The notes beneath the pieces are model-generated. The model was given only the letters and a program-made list of their open reading frames with translations. It was not told the DNA's origin and did not search any database. DNA of 64,000 nt, taken from NCBI RefSeq assembly GCF_003314995.1, contig NZ_QNRH01000004.1:186001-250000 (forward strand), written 5' to 3'. The DNA is from Pseudochrobactrum asaccharolyticum. Its GTDB lineage: Bacteria; Pseudomonadota; Alphaproteobacteria; Rhizobiales; Rhizobiaceae. The position numbers and the translations under genes are program-made. Positions within the stretch are counted from its first letter, which is position 1. Each line of letters starts with the position of its first letter. This document shows, one piece after another, positions 28,354 through 38,690 of this stretch.

Positions 28354-29274
28354 ATGCGCTGGCAAGGTCGCGAAGAGAGTGACAATGTTGAAGATCGTCG
28401 TGGTAATGGCGGAGGTTTAGGCCGTGGTGGTATGCGCGGCGGCGGTCTCGGCGGCCCCGGCTTTCGTGTTGTAAAAGGCGGCGGCGTCTCCGGTATTGTG
28501 ATTATGGGTGTGATCGCGCTTGTTCTGTGGATGGCAGGCATCAATCCGCTGCCGATCCTGTTCGGCGATGGTTCGATCCAAAGTACACAAGGTTCCGGCA
28601 GCTATTCTGGCGGCGGGGCAACCGCTCCGCGCGCCGATGATGAAGCTGCTAAGTTCAGCCGTGTTGTGCTGAAGGAAACCGAAGAAGTCTGGAGCGGTAT
28701 TTTTCAGGCTGCCGGTCAGACTTATAAAAAGCCGGTTTTGGTGTTGTTTGATGGTCAGGTTAAATCCGCATGCGGTTTTGCCGGAGCTGCCTCGGGGCCG
28801 TTCTATTGCCCGGGTGATAGTAAAGTTTACATCGACCTGAGCTTCTATAATGAGCTGGATAAGCGTTTCGGTGCTTCAGGTGATTTTGCCCATGCCTATG
28901 TGTTGGCGCATGAAGTCGGCCACCATGTTCAGAACCTGCTGGGTATTCTGCCGAAGTTCAACCAGATGCGTCAGAGCATGAGCGAAGCGCAGTCCAATGC
29001 CATGTCTGTACGTGTGGAGTTGCAAGCGGATTGCTTTGCCGGTGTCTGGGGTAAATATACCGAGCAGAAAGGTCTGCTGGAGCAGGGCGACCTCGAGGAA
29101 GCTCTGAATGCCGCTCATCAGATCGGTGATGATACCTTGCAAAAGCGTTCGCAGGGTTACGTGGTACCGGAAAGCTTCAACCACGGTACTTCCGAGCAGC
29201 GCGCCAAATGGTTCAAACGCGGCTTCGATACCGGCAAGGTTGATGCCTGCGATACCTTTAACAACCCTGTGTGA
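28354..29274 (+). CDS. Neutral zinc metallopeptidase (YpfJ family)
   Basis: A 306-residue protein. A glycine/arginine-rich N-terminus (residues 1-45) precedes one membrane segment (about 46-63) and the metallopeptidase domain. The zinc motif H-E-V-G-H is at 186-190, with a downstream E-L-Q-A-D-C-F-A-G-V-W glutamate as likely third ligand. The family (putative neutral zinc metallopeptidase, YpfJ) is anchored in the inner membrane facing the periplasm. AAGGAGAG precedes the ATG. It sits alone between carB and carA, on the opposite strand. Confidence 0.9.
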   Translation: MRWQGREESDNVEDRRGNGGGLGRGGMRGGGLGGPGFRVVKGGGVSGIVIMGVIALVLWMAGINPLPILFGDGSIQSTQGSGSYSGGGATAPRADDEAAKFSRVVLKETEEVWSGIFQAAGQTYKKPVLVLFDGQVKSACGFAGAASGPFYCPGDSKVYIDLSFYNELDKRFGASGDFAHAYVLAHEVGHHVQNLLGILPKFNQMRQSMSEAQSNAMSVRVELQADCFAGVWGKYTEQKGLLEQGDLEEALNAAHQIGDDTLQKRSQGYVVPESFNHGTSEQRAKWFKRGFDTGKVDACDTFNNPV

Positions 29275-29293
29275 GTATTCGGGCGCTGACGGT

Positions 29294-29469
29294 TTGCAAA
29301 TGGCGCTTTTCTCGACTTCCGGTGCTCACGTACACACGGCACTGCACGTCCAATAGGACGTGCAGTGCCGTGATCTTTAAGGCTGCATAATCTAGTCTTT
29401 CATCAGCCGATGAAAGGATTATGCAGGGTACGCTGCGCTCCGGTTCTCGAGATTACCATTTTCGCCATG
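29294..29469. repeat. Composite repeat: palindromic element split by ~90 bp of nested palindromes
   Basis: The outer sequence (tgcaaatggcg to tcacgtacacac, then gtacgctgcgc to tttcgccatg) matches the uninterrupted element at 62501-62588. Between the halves (about 29338-29427) lie two more palindromes: ggcactgcacgtcc/ggacgtgcagtgcc with a 4-base loop, and ctgcataatc-x-ctttcatc/gatgaaag-gattatgcag. Confidence 0.85.
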
Positions 29470-29521
29470 TCATCATCCCGAATACAACGCTGCGCTTGAT
29501 AGAAAAATAAGAAGAAATGAA

Positions 29522-29548
29522 AAAGGCCGGTGAAAATCACCGGCCTTT
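29522..29548 (-). terminator. Terminator of carA
   Basis: A twelve-pair perfect stem (aaaggccggtga/tcaccggccttt), 3-base loop, 22 bases beyond the carA stop. Confidence 0.88.
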
Positions 29549-29569
29549 ATTGTTTGTGTAATGTTTAAA

Positions 29570-30790
29570 TTAAGCCGCGTCGCGTTCCGGCAATGGTTCC
29601 TGACCTTTGCGTGCGCGGATCAGGTTGATAAAGCGACGGAACAGGTAGAATGAATCTTCCGGACCCGGTGATGCTTCCGGATGGTGCTGTACCGAGAAGA
29701 CTGGCTTGCCGATAATGCGCAGACCGCAATTGGTGCCGTCAAACAGCGAGATATGTGTTTCTTCCACACCTGCTGGCAGGCTGTCTGCATCCACTGCAAA
29801 GCCGTGGTTCATCGAAACGATTTCAACTTTACCGGTTGTATGGTCTTTAACCGGATGGTTGCCGCCGTGATGGCCCTGATGCATCTTCACAGTTTTGCCG
29901 CCTGCTGCCAGTGCCAGCATCTGGTGACCGAGGCAGATACCAAACAGCGGAATGTCGGTTTCGATCAGCTTCTGGATAGTTGGTACAGCATATTCACCGG
30001 TAGCAGCCGGATCGCCAGGGCCGTTGGACAGGAATACGCCGTCCGGATTGTGTGCCAGAATATCTTCTGCCGATGCTGTTGCCGGAACGATCGTTACTTT
30101 ACCGCCGAGATCAGCAAACAGACGCAGAATATTGCGCTTGATGCCGTAGTCTACAGCCACAACATGGAACTGCTCCTCAGCCTGATTGCTGTAGCCTTCG
30201 TTCCAGACCCATGACTTTTCTGTCCATACGGAAGACTGGCCGGATGTCACATTCTTGGCGAGGTCGAGATCAACCAGACCAGCCCATGCAGCCGCACGTT
30301 TTTTCAAGGCCGGAATGTCGAAATTGCCGCTCGGATCATGAGCGATGACAGCATTGGCTGCGCCTTTCTCACGGATCAGGGCGGTCAGTGCGCGTGTATC
30401 AATGTTGCTGAGGCCGATAATGCCGTGCTGTTTCAGCCATTTGTCAAAATCCTGCGTGGAGCGGTAGTTTGACGGTGAGGTAATATCGGCTTTGAGAATG
30501 GTGCCGACTGCACCGGAGCGGCTGGCCGGATTGAGGCGCTCGCTGTCTTCTTCATTGGTGCCGACATTGCCGATATGCGGGAATGTGAAAGTTACGATCT
30601 GGCCTGCATAGGACGGATCTGTCAGAACTTCCTGATAGCCGGTGAGGGAGGTGTTGAAGCAGACTTCCGCTTCAATCGCACCGACTGCGCCGACGCCTTT
30701 GCCTTCGATAACAGTGCCATCTGCCAATACGAGAACAGCTGTAGGCTTGGAGGTCGTCCAGGGTGCAGTTTTCGGTGTGGTTTCGGTCAT
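29570..30790 (-). CDS. carA: Carbamoyl-phosphate synthase small (glutaminase) subunit
   Basis: A 406-residue CarA from the ATG at 30790, which has AGGAG at 8 bases; the open frame upstream is non-coding in character. The N-terminal CPSase_sm_chain domain (A-V-L-V-L-A-D-G-T-V-I-E-G onward) is followed by a class I glutamine amidotransferase domain. The nucleophile is the cysteine of F-G-I-C-L-G-H-Q, with H and E in V-Q-H-H-P-E-A. It releases ammonia from glutamine and channels it to CarB. Confidence 0.96.
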   Translation of the reverse strand: MTETTPKTAPWTTSKPTAVLVLADGTVIEGKGVGAVGAIEAEVCFNTSLTGYQEVLTDPSYAGQIVTFTFPHIGNVGTNEEDSERLNPASRSGAVGTILKADITSPSNYRSTQDFDKWLKQHGIIGLSNIDTRALTALIREKGAANAVIAHDPSGNFDIPALKKRAAAWAGLVDLDLAKNVTSGQSSVWTEKSWVWNEGYSNQAEEQFHVVAVDYGIKRNILRLFADLGGKVTIVPATASAEDILAHNPDGVFLSNGPGDPAATGEYAVPTIQKLIETDIPLFGICLGHQMLALAAGGKTVKMHQGHHGGNHPVKDHTTGKVEIVSMNHGFAVDADSLPAGVEETHISLFDGTNCGLRIIGKPVFSVQHHPEASPGPEDSFYLFRRFINLIRARKGQEPLPERDAA

Positions 30791-31395
30791 AAAGGCACTC
30801 CTGATCAAAATTGCGCGCTGTGCTGTTGAGCATGTTGCGTCCGGAGCCTGCTGGATGGCCGGCGATCTGAACGGCAACTATGTATTATATGTGCAGAGGC
30901 AACCCGGTATGATAAACACCAGGTGTGCAAAAACGCGCCGGATACAATAAGCCCCGTCGCGAGAATGAATAAAATCTTCTGCTAAGATTAACAATGTAAA
31001 GAAAACTGAGCCTGCGGTCAATTCCTGATCGGGATGTTTTCCCGAGAAAAGCGGATGAAGGGCTGAAAAACGACCGGAAGGCTCGAAATTTTCTGATTTC
31101 AGCCTATATGAAGCAGACAGGGATTTGAAGAAAAATCACCCATGCACTTTCGCCTTGATAGTCAATTGCGCTATAAGGCCAGTGATTTGCTTATTCCGGC
31201 CAGCTTTATTGTCTGCAGAAGCGTTCCGCTCTTATGCATTGCGCATGTTTCTGTTTCTTTAAATGCAGCGCGATGTTCGCACTCAAAAGATTGTTTGAGT
31301 GCTGCGACTTCTGAGCTGAGCCTGTGCCGGATTTTATAAATTTAACAGACCGGATAACCAAAACACGATTGCTATCCTGTCCAAGGAGACAAGAC
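30791..31395. other. Intergenic region between carA and yqeY
   Basis: About 600 bases with divergent promoters but no supported gene. A perfect inverted repeat gcactcaaa/tttgagtgc (31279-31302, loop 6) is the only structure I see. Confidence 0.4.
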
Positions 31396-31851
31396 ATGCT
31401 GCGTCAGGAAATTTCTCAAGCTCTGACAACGGCTATGAAAGCCCATGAAAAAATGCGTGCTTCAACGCTGCGCCTGATTATGGCTGCACTGAAGGATCGC
31501 GACATTGCCAACCGCGGCGCAGGTAAAGACCCTGTGTCGGATGATGAAATTCTGGCGATCCTCGCTAAGATGATCAAACAGCGCGAAGAATCCGCCAAGA
31601 TGTACGAAGAAGGCAATCGTATTGAGCTGGCAGAAACTGAACGTGCGGAAATTGCCATCATTAAAGAATTTCTGCCACAGCAGCTGAGCGATGAAGAAGT
31701 TCGCGCCAATAGTGCCGCAGCAATTGCAGAAATCGGTGCTGAAGGTCTGCGCGATATGGGCAAGGTGATGGCGGTTCTTAAAGAGCGTTATACCGGCCAG
31801 ATGGACTTCGCTAAAGCCAGCGCTGTTCTGAAAGAACTGCTGGGCAGCTAA
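31396..31851 (+). CDS. yqeY: GatB/YqeY domain-containing protein
   Basis: A 151-residue protein from the ATG at 31396, with AAGGAG 7 bases before it. It is a stand-alone YqeY domain, all helical, with the typical opening S-T-L-R-L-I-M-A-A-L-K-D-R-D and P-Q-Q-L-S-D-E-E in the middle. The same domain forms the C-terminus of GatB, which contacts tRNA in transamidation. Stand-alone YqeY is thought to have tRNA-related activity. It commonly lies near dnaG-rpoD in alphaproteobacteria, as here. Confidence 0.9.
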   Translation: MLRQEISQALTTAMKAHEKMRASTLRLIMAALKDRDIANRGAGKDPVSDDEILAILAKMIKQREESAKMYEEGNRIELAETERAEIAIIKEFLPQQLSDEEVRANSAAAIAEIGAEGLRDMGKVMAVLKERYTGQMDFAKASAVLKELLGS

Positions 31852-31872
31852 GTTTAGTGGGCATACATTTAT

Positions 31873-31908
31873 AAAAAAAGCCGCGCCGGTGACAGCGCGG
31901 CTTTTTTA
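31873..31908. terminator. Bidirectional terminator between convergent genes
   Basis: Stem aagccgcgc/gcgcggctt flanked by seven A and six T residues, so it works on both strands. Confidence 0.9.
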
Positions 31909-31925
31909 TAGGGCGGAGAAGTGTT

Positions 31926-33602
31926 TTAGCCTTCTGTAACAGCTTTCAGGCGTGTGCCGCCAAGCATGCCTTTTTCCTCCAGAACCGGATAGGCCATCGA
32001 AGCCAGCAGCGAATTGATCTGCTTGAGATCGCGGATCGTATCCAGATGGATTGAGCTGGTTTCAACGCTGCGCACTGTTCCTTCACGAAGGCGCTGGAAA
32101 TGCATTTCACTGGTGCGTTTTTCCATATCCCGCAGGTGGTCTTTTTCACGCACAAGCTGACGCGCGGTATAGCTGTCGCGCGATACCAGTACGTTAAAGG
32201 CCAGATGCGCGTTGGAGAGAACCATTGCGTGGAATTCTGTTAGCTCATCCCAGCCTTCTTCGGTGAATTCCAGCTTGCGATCCATTTTCTTCTGCACGTG
32301 AACAAGCATATTGCGCACGATAATGTCGCCGACCTGTTCCAGTTTAACGCAGGCACCAAGCAGTTCCTGAGTGCGCAGGGCTTCGTCTTCGGTCAGCTTT
32401 TGTGTCGCCAGCTTGGCCAGATAGAGCTTGATCGCGGCATGGCGCGCATCCAGACGATCATCCAGCTTGGCCAGTTCATTAATGCTGACCTGGTCCGGTT
32501 TCTCATAGAGATCAATGATACGGCGCAGCATAACGTCAACCGTTTCACAGGTGCGAACAACCTCGCGCGTGGCATTGCCGAGTGCCAGCGGCGGAGAGGT
32601 GATCACGCTCATATCCAGCGCGCTGATTTCCTGCGTGAAGATGGTCTCACTCGGTGCTTCCGGTTTCGCCTTGAGGTTAACCAGTGCTTCCGTGGCGCGC
32701 AGAACCAGACCGGATAGCGGGATGCCCGCCACCAGAATGATCATGTTGAACAGGATATGCGTGTTCACAACCTGACTGACCGGGTCAGAGCCGATGAAGT
32801 CAATTGATGGTTTGAAAGTCAGGAACAGGATCAGAATGATCAGCGAACCGGCACCGCGCATCAGCAGGTTACCCAACGGCACAACGCGGGTTTCCGGAGG
32901 TGCATTACGGGTGAGCAATGGTGCGATAATGGAGGAGCCAAGATTGACGCCCAGCACCATGACGACAGCGAGGTCCGGATGGATCAGCCCACGTGATGCA
33001 AAAGAGATCAGCAGAATGATGGCTGCAATGGATGAGTGAAACAGCCATGTCATCAGGGCTGCAAGCAGATAGGTGGTAACAGGATCGCTGGAGAGGTAAT
33101 CGACGATCACCGGCAGCAACTGGCTGTCGCGCAACGGTGTTGTCGCTTCGCCTGTCAGTTCGAGCGAGAGAATGAGCAGTCCGATGCCGACCAGAATTTT
33201 ACCATTCTGCCGCCAGAACAGACGTTCGGAAGACATGGACAGGAACGTACCCGCCACCAATGCCAGAGGTACCAGCAAGGTCAGGTCATAGCTGAGGATT
33301 TTAACAACAAGAGCAGAACCAAGTTCGCCGCCGCGCACAGCCATGAGGCCTGCGACGCCGCTAACAAAGCCTGCCCCGACAAAAGAACCAACCAGCAAAG
33401 TGACGGCCGTAGAGCTTTGCAGGCATACGGCCAGCAATACACCAAAGCTCACGGCAAGCAGCGGATTTTGCATATATTTGCGCAGTCGTCGTCGCAAACG
33501 GTCGCCATAGGCGCTTTCAACACCTGCCCGAACCATACGTGTTGCCCATAACAGCAACGCGACTGCCCCTGCCAGATGCAGGAGAACGACTGAACCATTC
33601 AA
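31926..33602 (-). CDS. Na+/phosphate cotransporter family protein with PhoU-like domain
   Basis: A 558-residue protein. The N-terminal ~300 residues form two NaPi-II (PF02690) repeats with the Q-S-S-T-A-V-T-L-L signature near residue 61 and its counterpart H-S-S-I-A-A-I-I-L-L. The C-terminal ~200 residues are helical and PhoU-like. Such proteins take up phosphate with sodium, or act in phosphate signalling, in the inner membrane. It converges on yqeY and is transcribed away from dnaG. No Pho box was recognised upstream. Confidence 0.9.
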   Translation of the reverse strand: MNGSVVLLHLAGAVALLLWATRMVRAGVESAYGDRLRRRLRKYMQNPLLAVSFGVLLAVCLQSSTAVTLLVGSFVGAGFVSGVAGLMAVRGGELGSALVVKILSYDLTLLVPLALVAGTFLSMSSERLFWRQNGKILVGIGLLILSLELTGEATTPLRDSQLLPVIVDYLSSDPVTTYLLAALMTWLFHSSIAAIILLISFASRGLIHPDLAVVMVLGVNLGSSIIAPLLTRNAPPETRVVPLGNLLMRGAGSLIILILFLTFKPSIDFIGSDPVSQVVNTHILFNMIILVAGIPLSGLVLRATEALVNLKAKPEAPSETIFTQEISALDMSVITSPPLALGNATREVVRTCETVDVMLRRIIDLYEKPDQVSINELAKLDDRLDARHAAIKLYLAKLATQKLTEDEALRTQELLGACVKLEQVGDIIVRNMLVHVQKKMDRKLEFTEEGWDELTEFHAMVLSNAHLAFNVLVSRDSYTARQLVREKDHLRDMEKRTSEMHFQRLREGTVRSVETSSIHLDTIRDLKQINSLLASMAYPVLEEKGMLGGTRLKAVTEG

Positions 33603-34114
33603 ATGCGTATTCCTTTTTATTGCTGGATGATTAGCTCATCCTTGTTTGTTCCCGGTTTTTAGCTCCGGACGATCCGTTTCCGGACACACTGCCAGCGTAT
33701 AGAGGGCGCACTTGCAGAATGTTCGGGACGGATAATTGCCGTGCAAAAATCATGCACTGGCTAATCAATTTAGGCATATTATCTTTAATTTGGAAGAGGG
33801 GAGATACCTCTGAAAGGTGATATTTAAAGTTTTCATGACAAATTTATGACATTTAGCCGACTAACACTTATTCCTTTGTTTTCAGGCTGCAAGGCGTATT
33901 ATTGTGCATGATTGAATAAGATCATAAGCGATAATTATGACAGTTGTGTTGTTTGCTTATAGAAGCAGCCGCACCAATATGTGTGTAGCGGGGAAAGATA
34001 TGGCGGACAGGCGTGTTTTTCCGGAATTCGTGCTATTACATAGAAGAGCAGTCAGACTGTTCAGGCTTGCCGGACTGTTGCCGGTAAGATAGTTGAGAGA
34101 GAATTTAGAGGCGT
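33603..34114. other. Intergenic region upstream of dnaG
   Basis: About 510 bases, AT-rich in the middle, between divergent genes. It must hold promoters for dnaG and the phosphate transporter. No gene or strong hairpin seen. Confidence 0.4.
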
Positions 34115-36088
34115 ATGCGTTTTCCCCCGTCCTTCCTTGATGAAATCCGCGAGCGCGTTCCGATATCGACAGTGATCGGGACACGGGTGAGCTTTGATCG
34201 CAAGAAAACCAACGCATCCAAGGGCGATTACTGGGCATGTTGTCCTTTCCACGGGGAGAAGAGTCCGAGCTTCCATTGTGAAGACCGCAAAGGCCGTTAC
34301 CATTGCTTCGGCTGTGGTGTGACCGGCGATCATTTTCGTTTTCTGACCGAGCTGGAAGGCCTGAGCTTTCCTGAGGCTGTGACCCGCATTGCTGACATGG
34401 CCGGTGTGCCGATGCCGGTGATGGATGCCGAACAGCAAAAGCGTGAGGAAAAACGCGGCACGCTCTATGATGTCATGGAGCTGGCTGCCGGCTTTTTTGA
34501 AGATCAGTTGCAGGCTTCTGTTGGTGCAAAGGCGCGGTCTTATTTGCGTGATCGCGGGCTGAGTGCCCAGACACAGGCCGAATTCCGCATCGGTTATGCG
34601 CCGGAAGGGCGCAATATTCTGAAAGAATATCTGGCATCCAAAGGTGCAACACGCGAGCAGATCGAAGCCTGTGGCATGGTGGTGCATGGTGAAGGCATCG
34701 CGGTGTCTTATGACCGTTTCCGTGATCGTATTATGTTCCCGATCACCGATAGCCGTAACCGCGTTATCGCTTTTGGCGGGCGTGCGATGTCGCCGGATGC
34801 ACCGGCCAAATATCTTAACTCGCCGGAAACCGAGCTGTTTCATAAAGGGCGCGTGCTCTACAATATGGTGCGTGCGCGTCGTGCCTGTCAGGCACAGCAT
34901 GGCGAAGAAGCCAAGCCGGTTATTGCCGTTGAAGGCTATATGGATGTGATCGCGCTGGCGCAGGCAGGCTTCAATGAAGTTGTGGCGCCGCTGGGAACCG
35001 CTTTGACTGAAGAGCAGATGGCACTGCTCTGGCGCATCAGTCCGGAACCGGTTTTGTGTTTTGACGGCGATCAGGCAGGTCTTCGCGCAGCCTATCGTGC
35101 GGTCGATACCGGTTTGCCGAATTTGCAGCCAGGCAAATCGCTGGCTTTTGCTCTGCTGCCTGATGGCAAAGATCCGGATGATCTGGTCAAGGAGCAGGGG
35201 CCTTCCGCTTTCAGAACCGTGCTGCAAGACGCTAAACCGCTGGCAGAAATGCTATGGATGCGCGAAACCGCTGGTGGCAATTTTGAAACGCCGGAACGCC
35301 GTGCTGAGCTGGATGCCCGAATGCGTACCCATGTGGCGCGTATCAAGGATGAGAGCGTCAAACATTATTACAGCCAGCATATGCGTGAGAAGTCGCAGAG
35401 CTTCTTCGGCCCGAAATGGGGGCGGCAGAATAATGGCAAGCAGGCCGGCGGCTTTGGCGGTAAAGGTAATTTTCAGCCGCAGCGCGGTAAAGGTGGCGGC
35501 TTTGGCGGTGGTTTTGGCAATGCGGCCTCAACCAAGGCGTCTGATAGCCTGACCCGATCAGCGATTGTTAAAGGCGGATCATCTGCGCCAAGTTTGCGTG
35601 AAGCTACGATTGTGCTGACGCTGATCAATCACCCGCCGCTGATCGATGAGAATTTTGAAACTGTGGCCACGCTGGAGCTTAGTCATGCAGGGCTGACAGC
35701 ATTGCATGCGGCAGTTCTGGACGTAATGGCCAGCCATCTGGCTGAAGACGGCAAAGCCATGCGCAAAACACTCAATGAAAGCGGTTTTGCTGAATTGCTG
35801 GATGAGCTGGAGCTGGTTGTACGCCGTGCGCGCCTGTGGCCTGCCACGCTATTAGCAGCAGAGGATGATGCCCGTGAGGCGCTCAAACAGGCCATGCACT
35901 TGCATCTGCGGGCACGAACACTACATAAAGAACTAAGAGCCGTAGAGGAGGCTCTTACTACTGAAGCTTCAGCGGAGGTTTTTGCACGTTTGATTGATAT
36001 TCAAAGTGAAATTCGCAAGACTGATGCGACTGAGGCGCTGATTGAAGGCTTCGGGCAATCTTCAGGACGACCACCCGGCGGTTTCTGA
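34115..36088 (+). CDS. dnaG: DNA primase
   Basis: A 657-residue DnaG. The CHC2 zinc ribbon lies at about residues 40-70 (C-C-P-F-H through H-C-F-G-C-G). The primase core with Toprim follows (V-E-G-Y-M-D-V-I, then D-G-D-Q-A-G-L). A glycine-rich linker around 440-480 (G-G-F-G-G-K-G repeats) leads to the helicase-binding C-terminal domain. It primes Okazaki fragments with DnaB helicase. Start at R-F-P-P-S-F-L-D-E-I with an AGAGG ribosome site. Followed by a terminator and then rpoD. Confidence 0.97.
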   Translation: MRFPPSFLDEIRERVPISTVIGTRVSFDRKKTNASKGDYWACCPFHGEKSPSFHCEDRKGRYHCFGCGVTGDHFRFLTELEGLSFPEAVTRIADMAGVPMPVMDAEQQKREEKRGTLYDVMELAAGFFEDQLQASVGAKARSYLRDRGLSAQTQAEFRIGYAPEGRNILKEYLASKGATREQIEACGMVVHGEGIAVSYDRFRDRIMFPITDSRNRVIAFGGRAMSPDAPAKYLNSPETELFHKGRVLYNMVRARRACQAQHGEEAKPVIAVEGYMDVIALAQAGFNEVVAPLGTALTEEQMALLWRISPEPVLCFDGDQAGLRAAYRAVDTGLPNLQPGKSLAFALLPDGKDPDDLVKEQGPSAFRTVLQDAKPLAEMLWMRETAGGNFETPERRAELDARMRTHVARIKDESVKHYYSQHMREKSQSFFGPKWGRQNNGKQAGGFGGKGNFQPQRGKGGGFGGGFGNAASTKASDSLTRSAIVKGGSSAPSLREATIVLTLINHPPLIDENFETVATLELSHAGLTALHAAVLDVMASHLAEDGKAMRKTLNESGFAELLDELELVVRRARLWPATLLAAEDDAREALKQAMHLHLRARTLHKELRAVEEALTTEASAEVFARLIDIQSEIRKTDATEALIEGFGQSSGRPPGGF

Positions 36089-36198
36089 CGGGCATCTGAA
36101 AATGAGCAAAAATGAATATAAACACGTCAAATAGGGGTGTTTGGTCGGAAATTCGCCGAAAAATGCACTCTTTAGTGGTTAATTGGCGTCACACTGTC

Positions 36199-36228
36199 GC
36201 GAATCTACATAAATGATTCGCTTTTTTT
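36199..36228 (+). terminator. Terminator between dnaG and rpoD
   Basis: Stem gcgaatc/gattcgc, 9-base loop and seven T residues, about 110 bases after dnaG. It suggests rpoD uses its own promoter in the 36229-36548 spacer, where nothing else is evident. Confidence 0.82.
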
Positions 36229-36548
36229 GAACGAATCATATGAGTCGCATTCTTTGACTGTACTGGTGAAGACATGTCAGTCGCTTCAATGGCGAAAAAA
36301 GACACTATCTGAACAGTGGTTCATTACCGGTACAAGGTCAATAAGGGGCTGAACAGCCTCTGTAAATATGAAATTTGCAAACCGGTGTTTTATTTGCCGC
36401 ATCCGGCAGTGAACACGGTTAATCCGGTTTTAACGTGAAAGCGCTATTGCCGGTTCTATCGATAGTCACGGGGCATAACGCGAATCGCTCGTTTTGTTGT
36501 TCATTCTGCCCGATGGACAAAACGAACTGATCGTCTGGAGATAAATAT

Positions 36549-38570
36549 ATGGCAACGAAGACAAAGGAAAACGAAGAAGCTGAAGTCGAGCGCGATGGCG
36601 CGACCGATGGGCCGCTTCTCGACCTTTCAGACGACGCTGTCAAGAAAATGATCAAGCTCGCCAAGAAACGTGGCTATGTCACGATGGACGAGCTGAATGC
36701 CGTGCTGCCTTCTGAAGAAGTTACATCCGAGCAAATCGAAGACACAATGTCGATGCTGTCCGATATGGGCATCAATGTTGTTGAGGACGACGAGCAGGAT
36801 GCCGACGCAGAAGAGCGCGACGATGACAGTGAAGAAAGCGGCGGTGATCTGGTAGAAGCCGGCGGCACCGCGCTTGCAACAACAACAACCAAAAAAGAAC
36901 CAACGGATCGTACCGACGATCCGGTACGTATGTATTTGCGCGAAATGGGTTCGGTCGAGCTGTTGTCGCGTGAAGGTGAAATCGCGATTGCCAAGCGTAT
37001 TGAAGCTGGCCGCGAAACAATGATCGCCGGACTTTGCGAAAGCCCGCTGACCTTTCAGGCTCTGATTATCTGGCGTGAAGCGCTCAATGATCAGCAGATT
37101 TTGCTGCGTGAAATCATTGACCTTGAAACCACTTATGCGGGTCCTGAAGCCAAACAGGCACCGGTTATCGAGCGCGTTGAAGAACAGCCTGCACGCGGCG
37201 ACGAAAAGCCGGGTCGCCGTTCGCGCGATGATGATGACATTACCAATGTCGGTGGTGAAGTTCAGGAAGAATATGACGAGGATGAAGACGATGAGGCCAA
37301 TCTGTCGCTCGCTGCGATGGAAGCCGAATTGCGTCCTCAAGTCATGGAAACGCTCGATCTGATTGCTGACACCTATAAGAAACTGCGTAAATTGCAGGAT
37401 CAGCAGGTGGAAGGTCGTCTGGCAGCTGCCGGTGAATTGTCGACCTCGCAGGAGCGTCGCTATAAGGAACTGAAAGATCAGCTGATCAAAGCAGTTAAGT
37501 CGCTGTCGCTGAACCAGAACCGTATTGAATCGCTGGTTGAGCAGCTCTACGACATTAACAAGCGCCTTGTTCAGAACGAAGGTAAGCTCCTGCGTCTGGC
37601 GGAATCTTTCGGCGTGCGCCGTGAAGAATTCCTCAAAGAATATCAGGGCAATGAGCTTGACCCGAACTGGACTGACCGTCTGGAAACCCTGACAGCCCGC
37701 GGCTGGAAAGAGTTTGTTGCTAAAGAAAAACGCGGCATTGATAATCTACGTTCGGAAATTCAGAATCTGGCCACTGAAACCGCGATTTCGATCGGTGAAT
37801 TCCGCCGCATCGTTAACCAGGTGCAGAAGGGTGAGCGCGAAGCAACCATTGCTAAGAAAGAAATGGTTGAAGCAAACCTGCGTCTTGTGATTTCGATTGC
37901 CAAGAAATACACCAACCGTGGTCTGCAGTTCCTTGATCTTATTCAGGAAGGCAATATCGGTCTGATGAAGGCGGTTGATAAGTTCGAATATCGCCGTGGC
38001 TATAAGTTCTCGACTTATGCGACATGGTGGATCAGACAGGCGATCACCCGTTCTATCGCGGATCAGGCACGTACCATCCGTATTCCGGTGCATATGATCG
38101 AAACGATCAACAAGATCGTTCGCACATCGCGCCAGATGCTGCATGAAATCGGCCGTGAACCGACACCGGAAGAACTGGCTGAAAAGCTGGCTATGCCTTT
38201 GGAAAAAGTGCGTAAGGTGCTGAAGATCGCTAAAGAGCCTATTTCCCTTGAAACGCCGGTTGGTGATGAAGAAGATTCACATCTGGGCGATTTCATCGAA
38301 GATAAGAATGCGCTGCTGCCGATTGATGCAGCCATTCAGGCAAACCTGCGCGATACCACGACCCGCGTTCTGGCGTCGCTGACACCACGTGAAGAACGTG
38401 TTCTGCGTATGCGTTTCGGTATTGGTATGAATACCGACCATACTCTGGAAGAAGTTGGTCAGCAGTTCTCGGTTACCCGTGAGCGTATTCGTCAGATCGA
38501 GGCAAAAGCCTTGCGCAAGCTGAAGCATCCTAGCCGCTCGCGTAAATTGCGTTCGTTCCTGGATAGCTAA
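36549..38570 (+). CDS. rpoD: RNA polymerase primary sigma factor (sigma-70)
   Basis: A 673-residue RpoD. Region 1.1 is N-terminal ([12 protein letters not shown]), followed by region 1.2 ([11 protein letters not shown]) and a long acidic non-conserved region. Regions 2.1-2.4 are clear ([29 protein letters not shown]). Regions 3 and 4 end with the helix-turn-helix [20 protein letters not shown] precedes the ATG at 8 bases. It directs housekeeping transcription. Confidence 0.98.
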   Translation: MATKTKENEEAEVERDGATDGPLLDLSDDAVKKMIKLAKKRGYVTMDELNAVLPSEEVTSEQIEDTMSMLSDMGINVVEDDEQDADAEERDDDSEESGGDLVEAGGTALATTTTKKEPTDRTDDPVRMYLREMGSVELLSREGEIAIAKRIEAGRETMIAGLCESPLTFQALIIWREALNDQQILLREIIDLETTYAGPEAKQAPVIERVEEQPARGDEKPGRRSRDDDDITNVGGEVQEEYDEDEDDEANLSLAAMEAELRPQVMETLDLIADTYKKLRKLQDQQVEGRLAAAGELSTSQERRYKELKDQLIKAVKSLSLNQNRIESLVEQLYDINKRLVQNEGKLLRLAESFGVRREEFLKEYQGNELDPNWTDRLETLTARGWKEFVAKEKRGIDNLRSEIQNLATETAISIGEFRRIVNQVQKGEREATIAKKEMVEANLRLVISIAKKYTNRGLQFLDLIQEGNIGLMKAVDKFEYRRGYKFSTYATWWIRQAITRSIADQARTIRIPVHMIETINKIVRTSRQMLHEIGREPTPEELAEKLAMPLEKVRKVLKIAKEPISLETPVGDEEDSHLGDFIEDKNALLPIDAAIQANLRDTTTRVLASLTPREERVLRMRFGIGMNTDHTLEEVGQQFSVTRERIRQIEAKALRKLKHPSRSRKLRSFLDS

Positions 38571-38581
38571 AAAATACAAAG

Positions 38582-38613
38582 ATGCCGTCATCCCTGTGGT
38601 GGCGGCATTTTTT
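38582..38613 (+). terminator. Terminator of rpoD
   Basis: Stem atgccg/cggcat with a further weak inner pairing, followed by a run of T residues, 12 bases after the stop. Confidence 0.78.
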
Positions 38614-38690
38614 CAGAGCGTGTTGTGCCCAAGCTGGATTACAGCGCTCGCTCTCAATTCTTGTAACTGCGAAATGCTCTGGGGGATAGA

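Noticed and set aside
24540-30790. carA-carB as one operon
   Set aside because: The oppositely oriented peptidase gene, a composite repeat and a carA terminator lie between them.
34061-35227. 388-codon open frame opposite dnaG
   Set aside because: Antisense to conserved primase; no domain or start signal.
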